NCBI GenBank assembly: GCA_950022655.1
Contig: OX465581.1
Span: 104,577,125 to 104,641,124, forward strand
DNA from: Alentia gelatinosa
Lineage: Eukaryota; Annelida; Polychaeta; Phyllodocida; Polynoidae
DNA length: 64,000 nucleotides
Direction of reading: 5' to 3'
How positions within the stretch are numbered: position 1 is the first letter of the stretch; the number at the start of each line of letters is the position of its first letter. Under the pieces are notes generated by a model. The model saw nothing but the letters and a program-made list of their open reading frames with translations, was not told the DNA's origin and searched no databases. The position numbers were made by a program, and so were the translations under genes. Positions 58,901 through 64,000 of this stretch are shown here, piece after piece.

Positions 58901-61900
58901 CGGTTGTATGCTCCTCGGAGTTGACTGTGCATTATCCTCGCATATGCTCCGATATTACTACGCGTCAACTCATCGGAGCATACGACCGCTTATATATCTC
59001 CAACTAGTCAATATTGTGTATGTATCTTCTCTCACTTTTATATTCCAATACTGCCATCTCACCTGCGTAAAATAACTTCTCCTATTGTAAAGTAACTTTC
59101 GTGCATACGGGGTTGAGGCCTCCTTGAATGGCACATTTAGTAGTATATAAAAAGTAAACCATTACTGCCGTTAATTTGTGAATTTGACCCATTTTATGAT
59201 TTTTGTTCTACTTGCCTAGACAAGAAATTGCATGGCTTGGATTTATAAATGCACTTAGCTTTCTTGACTATGCAAAATGTTAGTATAGCAATTACCCATT
59301 GTCTTGGATATGCTTACCTGAGAGATCCAACTTGCGTACTGTGCTGTTTTCTGATAACATATTGCATAATGATTGTGCACCCAGTGAACATAAGTTGTTT
59401 TCTGATAGAACCTGAAATGTAGCAATAGCCATTTTTCACGACGGTCTATATAATTTTTGAAGAAGGTACACGTATATCAGGTTTTTGTAATGAAGCTATT
59501 ATGGCAATTATATGTCACGTTTGTGCATTGATTAGACGTGATGACTGATAAAGGTCCCCCAAAGAGTCATTACTTTGGAATTTAAAAAATATTTTAGGTG
59601 CAGATTCAAAGCCATTGCTAGACAATTCTTCCTGGGGATAAAATCACTCATAACCTTAAAGTTGAATTTGACACATCTTATACAAAGATATGTATCTATA
59701 AAGGCGTGTCCTTTCTGTTAATAGGAGTACATAAACTGCCACAGTAGGGATACTTAAAACATTAAGTAATGGAGTGTGCCATGTAAGTTATCTGAATATC
59801 AATATCATTTCAGCCACCCTTGGATAAATAGAGAGGTATCTGATAGCACTTCCGTTTTATGGAATTGGAAATGTGTCATATGGAATCTAAATTACATTCA
59901 TTTCATACTACAACTGTATTTCCCTGGACATACATCTAGAAGGACCTACTGTTTACATTGCCTCAATATTACAAAAACCTTTTCCCCGACAATCTATATC
60001 AATACTCTCTAGGATAGCAATTTCATCGCCAAGTGGAAACTAGTACAGCCTTCATGACAACTCTCGGGGGCGAAATCATTATTCGTGTCCACTAAACCTT
60101 GCAGGATTAATCAAGCGTAAAGCGAAATCACAGTCTATCGTCACCATGTAAGAAACTTCGGATTGTGTGAGCAGCTGCGTTTGGTATTTTTCTAAGCCTA
60201 CATCGGGTGTTGCTTTGTTACATGCAACTCTGAGGAAGTTGTTATTCCTCATGCCCTTGTTTTTAAACTACGCAAAACAAATGTCTGAGATATAAAAATA
60301 GCCTTGGGTAATATAAAGTCCTTAATCAGGTATTAATCAATGGGCAGTAGGACCCGCACACGCGCAGCTGGTACTCATATTTTTTGTGTGTAAGTAGATA
60401 GCTGATATTGTAAGTAGATGGCTGAAGGGCATTCTGGCATCGTAATCATAACAAAAATATTTACGACGTTTAATGACAAACCCTATTTACTTACTAGTTC
60501 TGTGATATATGTGTTGTCCTTCATCATTCTGGCTAGATATTTTGCACCGGCTGCTTCTATACAATTTCCTTCTAGGTCTACAATTTCTATTGATGTGTTG
60601 CCCTGGAATTTGAAAATCAAAGGATAGATTGAATATCAAAGGATATTTGAATTAGTGATATTTAGGGTATCATGTTATAAATTGCAATCTTTCACACTCA
60701 TAAAATATACTTAACTTGTTAAGGGATTCTATTCGGTCATTGTACGAAATAGCTTAGTTAATATCGAATAAAATGATAAGGAAAAGAATGATATATCCTA
60801 TTCGACAATATTGCATTATTGATTATAATGTATTTTTGCCTGCATTCAGAATCCCAGGGGAAAGTAAGTAAGAGTGGCATCATTTTGAAGATGTCGATGA
60901 AAAAATATTATCGAAGCAAGCTCCCATTGACCCTAGAGGGCAGTAAATTAACAACATAAACTGTCTGTTTCAAACCCTAGTATTAGGTACCTGACGGAAA
61001 TATGCGAGATTCCGGAGGATACCATGAAAATAAAACATTGATAAAAATAACAAATAATGGATTTAGAAATGCAGCCCAAGTCGGTTCTTTTGAATTGGCC
61101 GACTAGATGGCACCAATAACTATAGCATTGTGGTTCTGGAATAGCATTGTTAGCCTGCCTGTATCTTAAGATTCTCTGTCAGTCAGACCTTTATTATATG
61201 TCGTTACGATGCCAACTTTTTTAGGCGACTTATAATAACTCTTATATAGCGGAGTCCATTAGCACACGCCCAACAACTCCTATTTCGTAGATTTCGAATC
61301 CGTCCCCTGCTTTGTTATACATGTTTGTACATACAAACATGTAGTGAACATTGGAGTAGTGTCATTATATTATTAGCAAACAATAACAGTAGACCTAAGT
61401 ATTCAGAAAGGATAAGAAGATCTGAAACCTGATACAAGTAGCCCTTGCCCATATTGATAAGTAGTTGTATATCATATGTTTACATCAACGCAAAAACTGA
61501 CTTCAACAGATAGCTAAACAAGTCGTATTTGGCTATTTATGATTCACTTCCGTTGCTCGATGAACCAAGTATTCATGACGGTATCAAAGGTGGGACATTG
61601 ACTATATGCTGAGGACATCTGGTGTCGACAAGCTAGACTACACCTTTATTCCACCATTTGAAGGTTTCAGAAAACAAATCTCTGTATGTACTTAGACATT
61701 TTAAATGGTAATCTGGTGAGAAGACTATCATCATCAGGTATGATAAACTCCTATAACCTATGTACATCATGGCTATTGATTTAGAGCAATCATTCTGTAT
61801 ACTGCTATCAGAGATATAAGACAGTAATAGATAAAATTTAATACTCACCACAAATTGAATCGTAAATAGTATTTATGCACTACCGGTAGAGAAATAACAT

Positions 61901-63408
61901 GTTCCTGTATTCACCCTATTTATGCAAAATCAGCAGTATTTCACCAATAGACTTTTCAATAAACATTTGTCATTATATTCTTCCATCAGAGAGGTATCCA
62001 GCATGTATGAAGTAGTATCATCACTGTTTGAAAAAATAACTGAAACCATTTGCCATAAATATTGATATTAAAAACAGGTGTTAATTCCTTGGAAATGCGT
62101 TGCATATAACTCATGCTGTCGAGTTTAGTTAAAAATGTCCATGAAAACTGAAACAAAGTGTTATCGCGGGTTATCGTGGCGCCTCCCAGTGAGGGCGGCT
62201 GGAACTAAGTTAATGGTAGGACTCACCTCCAAAGGTTTGGCAATGGCTTTAGCACCTAAGGGTCCCAATCCGTGGTTGCGCATGCAGAAGTTTGCGTCAT
62301 GTACATGTCGTTTAAAGTAGGCGCACGGGATTACACCCAGCCGGTTACACTCACGAATATAGTCCTTGATACCGCTAGGGTCAAACTCGGCCGGGCCGGC
62401 GATGAACTCTAAAAATCAAGTGACGAATAAAATGAAATCATAACGAAAATGATGATACAACATTTGGAGAAACACTCGTAGGACATGTAATTGCGCTGTT
62501 CTTTGTCTCTTTGAAGGCCTATCCATGTGCCAGAGTGTTAAAGGAATTTAGAATTTTTGTTAGCGATCGTTTTTGGTATGAGCGGTTCTTTGGTATCAGG
62601 GCGGATTTTTTTGTCAAAGATCGCTAACGTTCTCATTATTTCCCTGCAGCCTTGACTTCGCCTGCCGCTTCGTTCAACTTGGATCATTTCCAAACACCAT
62701 TTTACGATACAAACATTGAGTAGGGCTGTTTTGAACATCAGATCCTATGTGTCTGTATTACATATCGCTTGAAATGGCAAAGTCTCATGGTAGTACATGT
62801 AATTCATATCATTCCAATGTATATAGTGACTAACTGTTAACGCTAGCTATCATTATTATACAATGTGTTATACTAGATGTTATATAATGTATATACTCTA
62901 TGTTATATACTATATAGATACGTATAAAAAGAGTTACTCATTTTAATGTTACATACTAAGACCCCATTTATCTAAAGGACTGAAAAATATTCTAGATAAT
63001 ATATTGTTAGGATTTCAAGATTGTGTTGGTAGATTATTATTAAAAGGGATTTTAAGATAGCCGATCAACTTATCACTATTATGTTATATTGTGGTAGACA
63101 TTTACGTCTATATATAATTTATATTTTCAAATTAAAATATTATTAGAAGAATTTGATACTAACCTTCATCATCGAATTCTAAGTCTGTATCGTATCCATT
63201 GTCGACAGTGATGTCGACGTCATGGTAGTCGTCACCGTCATGTGACGTGTGACCATAGTCCTCGTCGTCATCATCGTCCGCTGTCCAATCAGCGGCGTTT
63301 ATTTCTATGTGCTGCGGGACATCGTAGTCATCTCTCTCGTTGCCCTGAGTTATGAGAACGTTCTGTGACGATTCATCATCTTCCCCCTGATGCACTGACG
63401 AAGAACGC
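49817..63408 (-). CDS. LRRC74A: LRRC74A/B-like leucine-rich repeat protein with EF-hand pair (11 coding exons, 5' end outside window)
   Basis: The exons join in phase across GT-AG introns to 557 visible residues. Residues 1-82 are strongly acidic (DDDDDEDYG, YDTDLEFDDEGE). Residues 83-142 form the N-terminal cap typical of LRRC74 (FDPSGIKDYI, GVIPCAYFKRHV, NHGLGPLGAKAIAKPLE). Residues 143-375 hold eight ribonuclease-inhibitor-type LRRs of about 28 residues (pattern LxxLDLSxNxFxxxGAxxLxxxLxxN). A linker leads to two EF-hands at 457-468 (DKDSSWNIDIKE) and 493-504 (DKDGDGVIDYGE), 36 residues apart with all oxygen-ligand positions filled, so calcium binding is likely. The C-terminus is a charged helix ending EEPDLPSTT. 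No signal peptide or membrane segment is visible, so it is probably cytoplasmic. LRRC74 proteins have no well-defined biochemical role, and I infer only a protein-binding, calcium-responsive scaffold. The symbol marks family membership, not proven orthology; another RI-type LRR protein is a less likely alternative. Confidence 0.9.
50155..50400 (+). repeat. Dispersed repeat family R1, copy 2 (in the last intron)
   Basis: Same block order and orientation as 14290-14535, without the G tract. It lies in the intron at 49983-51062. Confidence 0.65.
51063..51148 (-). CDS. LRRC74A: LRRC74-like exon, second EF-hand
   Basis: 86 bp; acceptor CTTGCAG, donor ACGG|GTAGGT. Encodes TSGIDMTTDEVAFLAARLDK then DGDGVIDY, ending two bases into a Gly codon. 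Confidence 0.92.
52108..52417. mobile_element. MITE with 32-bp inverted termini, in an LRRC74-like intron
   Basis: Left terminus 52108-52139 (GGGACCTGTTTCGCTAGTTT...) and right terminus 52386-52417 are inverted repeats with about four mismatches. A third copy of the core, in right-end orientation, lies inside at 52253-52277. No ORF; target duplication unclear. Superfamily not assigned. Confidence 0.6.
52437..53790 (-). repeat. Dispersed repeat family R1, copy 3, split by an insertion
   Basis: Inverted relative to copies 1 and 2. One part is 52437-52622, the remainder resumes at about 53746-53790 (CAATTTCCTGGCGGATGATGGCAGAA). The two parts are separated by a CACTG-ended element. Confidence 0.6.
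52625..53745. mobile_element. CACTG-ended non-autonomous DNA transposon nested in R1
   Basis: About 1.1 kb with imperfect inverted ends: left CACTGAAAAAAATGTCCGTA, right ACGGGAAATTGTTTACAGTG, each flanked by TA. Subterminal regions are full of TACGGTA/TACAGT motifs. A perfect 13-bp hairpin (53676-53688 with 53706-53718) lies near the right end. No transposase. CACTG ends occur in EnSpm/CACTA and some TA-target elements, so the superfamily is open. Confidence 0.55.
53791..54404. other. Remainder of LRRC74-like intron, nothing recognised
   Basis: Unsupported short minus-strand ORFs only. Confidence 0.4.
54405..54686 (-). CDS. LRRC74A: LRRC74-like exon, linker and first EF-hand
   Basis: 282 bp, phase 0; acceptor TCAAAACAG, donor AAAG|GTAAAT. 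Encodes GVMVDDNFEDLHTKMMEVRT... through the first EF loop to FRTGIK. Confidence 0.92.
55617..55712 (-). CDS. LRRC74A: LRRC74-like exon, LRR 8
   Basis: 96 bp, phase 0; acceptor TATCACAG, donor GCAG|GTAGGC. Encodes IGGNPISHVGAMTLLTAISK... to FLHMQ. Confidence 0.9.
55713..57474 (-). other. LRRC74-like intron with a GC-rich patch
   Basis: A 1762-bp intron. A GC-rich patch at about 57235-57420 includes an ATCACGTGAC E-box; it could be regulatory. Otherwise nothing recognised. Confidence 0.4.
57475..57669 (-). CDS. LRRC74A: LRRC74-like exon, LRRs 6-7
   Basis: 195 bp, phase 0; acceptor GTACTAG, donor CAAG|GTAGGC. Encodes ENYGLKELYLSMNGFAKEGA... to ...NSDLKLLK. Confidence 0.92.
58025..58195 (-). 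CDS. LRRC74A: LRRC74-like exon, LRRs 4-5
   Basis: 171 bp, phase 0; acceptor ATCTACAG, donor CAAG|GTAGGG. Encodes QNSTIRELRLAHNHF... to ...LLAEGIK. Confidence 0.92.
58475..58524 (-). CDS. LRRC74A: LRRC74-like microexon-size exon, LRR 3
   Basis: 50 bp; acceptor TTTGCAG, donor GGAG|GTAATA. Completes Gly, then NNFNDPDGDFFLKLLE. Reading phase and LRR register confirm it although it is too short to stand out as an ORF. Confidence 0.88.
59318..59411 (-). CDS. LRRC74A: LRRC74-like exon, LRR 2
   Basis: 94 bp; acceptor ATTTCAG, donor TCAG|GTAAGC. Encodes VLSENNLCSLGAQSLCNMLS... and the first base of a split Gly codon. Confidence 0.92.
60495..60602 (-). CDS. LRRC74A: LRRC74-like exon, LRR 1
   Basis: 108 bp, phase 0 at both ends; acceptor ATTCCAG, donor CTA|GTAAGT. 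Encodes GNTSIEIVDLEGNCIEAAGA... . Confidence 0.92.
60603..62226 (-). other. LRRC74-like intron with a CTCF-like motif
   Basis: A 1624-bp intron. CGACTAGATGGCAC at 61100-61113 matches the CTCF core with one mismatch. No repeats identified. Confidence 0.35.
62227..62408 (-). CDS. LRRC74A: LRRC74-like exon, N-terminal cap
   Basis: 182 bp; acceptor TTTTTAG, donor GGAG|GTGAGT. Completes a split Glu codon, then 60 codons (FIAGPAEFDPSGIKDYIREC...). This is the most family-diagnostic exon. Confidence 0.92.
63164..63408 (-). CDS. LRRC74A: LRRC74-like exon (first visible), acidic region
   Basis: 245 bp; acceptor TTGCAG upstream, donor GAAG|GTTAGT. Its first base completes a codon from an exon outside the window. 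It encodes RRSSSVHQGEDDESSQ... through the Asp-rich run. Confidence 0.85.
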
Positions 63409-64000
63409 CTGCAAGGCAAGATATGCAATATTCTTTTTTCGATGTTTATCCTTATGCATTGTTTGTTTCATGTTTTCATAACATAGAAGCATCAAACCAG
63501 TTCACCCTCTAATAGAATCTACATAGAAATAATTTTGTTGTATGTTGTTAGACTGTCTTAAGTACGACTAATGTTATTAGTCATGATTTTGTAATAGAAA
63601 CATCTAAATGAATTACAGATCAACTATACATAGGATATAGTATATTTAATAATGGAAAATTAATTACGTATTACAAGTCCATAGAAAGCGTAGTATGTGG
63701 GATGTAGTTCGACAATCTACCACGGGGAAATCCAAACTGACCAGCACCTACACACATCAAACTGCACACTTAGACAATTTTAATTTTCCTCAAGCTATAG
63801 CCTTTTGCAAACCTTTCAGTTGTCATTGAAAGTTTCTTCTTTTTCTTTTTTTTTGGAGGGTGGGGGAGTCCAAAATTAACTTTCTCATCATAAAATCTAT
63901 ACACTACAAATCATAAGTCAAGTGCACTCAGGTAATTCTAAAGGGGTCCATGCACAAGCTCAAGAAATAACTTAACAACACATCACCTATAGGAAAGGCA
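63409..64000. other. Probably intron of the LRRC74-like gene up to the window edge
   Basis: No exon is visible upstream of 63408, although the exon there begins mid-codon, so at least one 5' exon lies beyond 64000. Confidence 0.5.

Noticed and set aside
1..64000. CRISPR arrays, rRNA genes, LTR retrotransposons, bacterial operons
   Set aside because: Looked for and not seen; no regularly spaced repeat array, rRNA-like block or LTR pair with polymerase was found.

Overview
The window looks like nuclear DNA from an invertebrate animal, probably marine; I cannot fix the phylum. It is A+T-rich and intron-rich, with many dispersed repeats and one conserved metazoan gene of 11 visible coding exons with GT-AG introns. 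There are no bacterial-style operons. Most open frames in the window are chance ORFs in non-coding DNA.

Left end (1-5540). An unassigned minus-strand ORF runs off the left edge (1-464). It is followed by an apparently intact tyrosine-recombinase (DIRS-order) retrotransposon at 1111-5493, on the minus strand and inserted in a TA microsatellite. Its layout is A1 - gag - RT/RNase H - tyrosine recombinase - B1 - A2 - B2, the split-direct-repeat arrangement of Ngaro/PAT-type elements. The two A copies (205 bp) and two B copies (81 bp) look identical, which suggests recent insertion. Gag and pol are in one frame separated by a single UGA. The recombinase frame has no usable AUG, so expression probably needs stop readthrough and a frameshift.

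Middle (5541-49200). This is mostly gene-poor DNA with non-autonomous or decayed mobile elements: a 680-bp TTAA-flanked element, a pogo-like MITE, two 282-bp PIF/Harbinger-type MITEs with TTA/TAA target duplications in opposite orientation, a large inverted-repeat element that one of these MITEs has entered, a poly(A)-tailed retroposed transcript, a broken LINE reverse transcriptase, and G-rich minisatellites. A few promoter-like or insulator-like clusters stand out: CCAAT/TATA near 10.8 kb, a CRE cluster near 15.55 kb, paired E-boxes near 20.75 kb, a CTCF-type core plus TATA near 27.1 kb, and a CpG-rich block near 49 kb.

Right end (49625-63408 and on to the edge). A minus-strand gene of the LRRC74 family was reassembled by eye from splice sites and reading phase: 11 coding exons and 557 visible residues. 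It has an acidic N-terminus, an LRRC74-type cap, eight ribonuclease-inhibitor-type leucine-rich repeats and a C-terminal EF-hand pair. Its 5' exon(s), including the start codon, lie outside the window. Its introns hold several repeats, including a nested transposon insertion.
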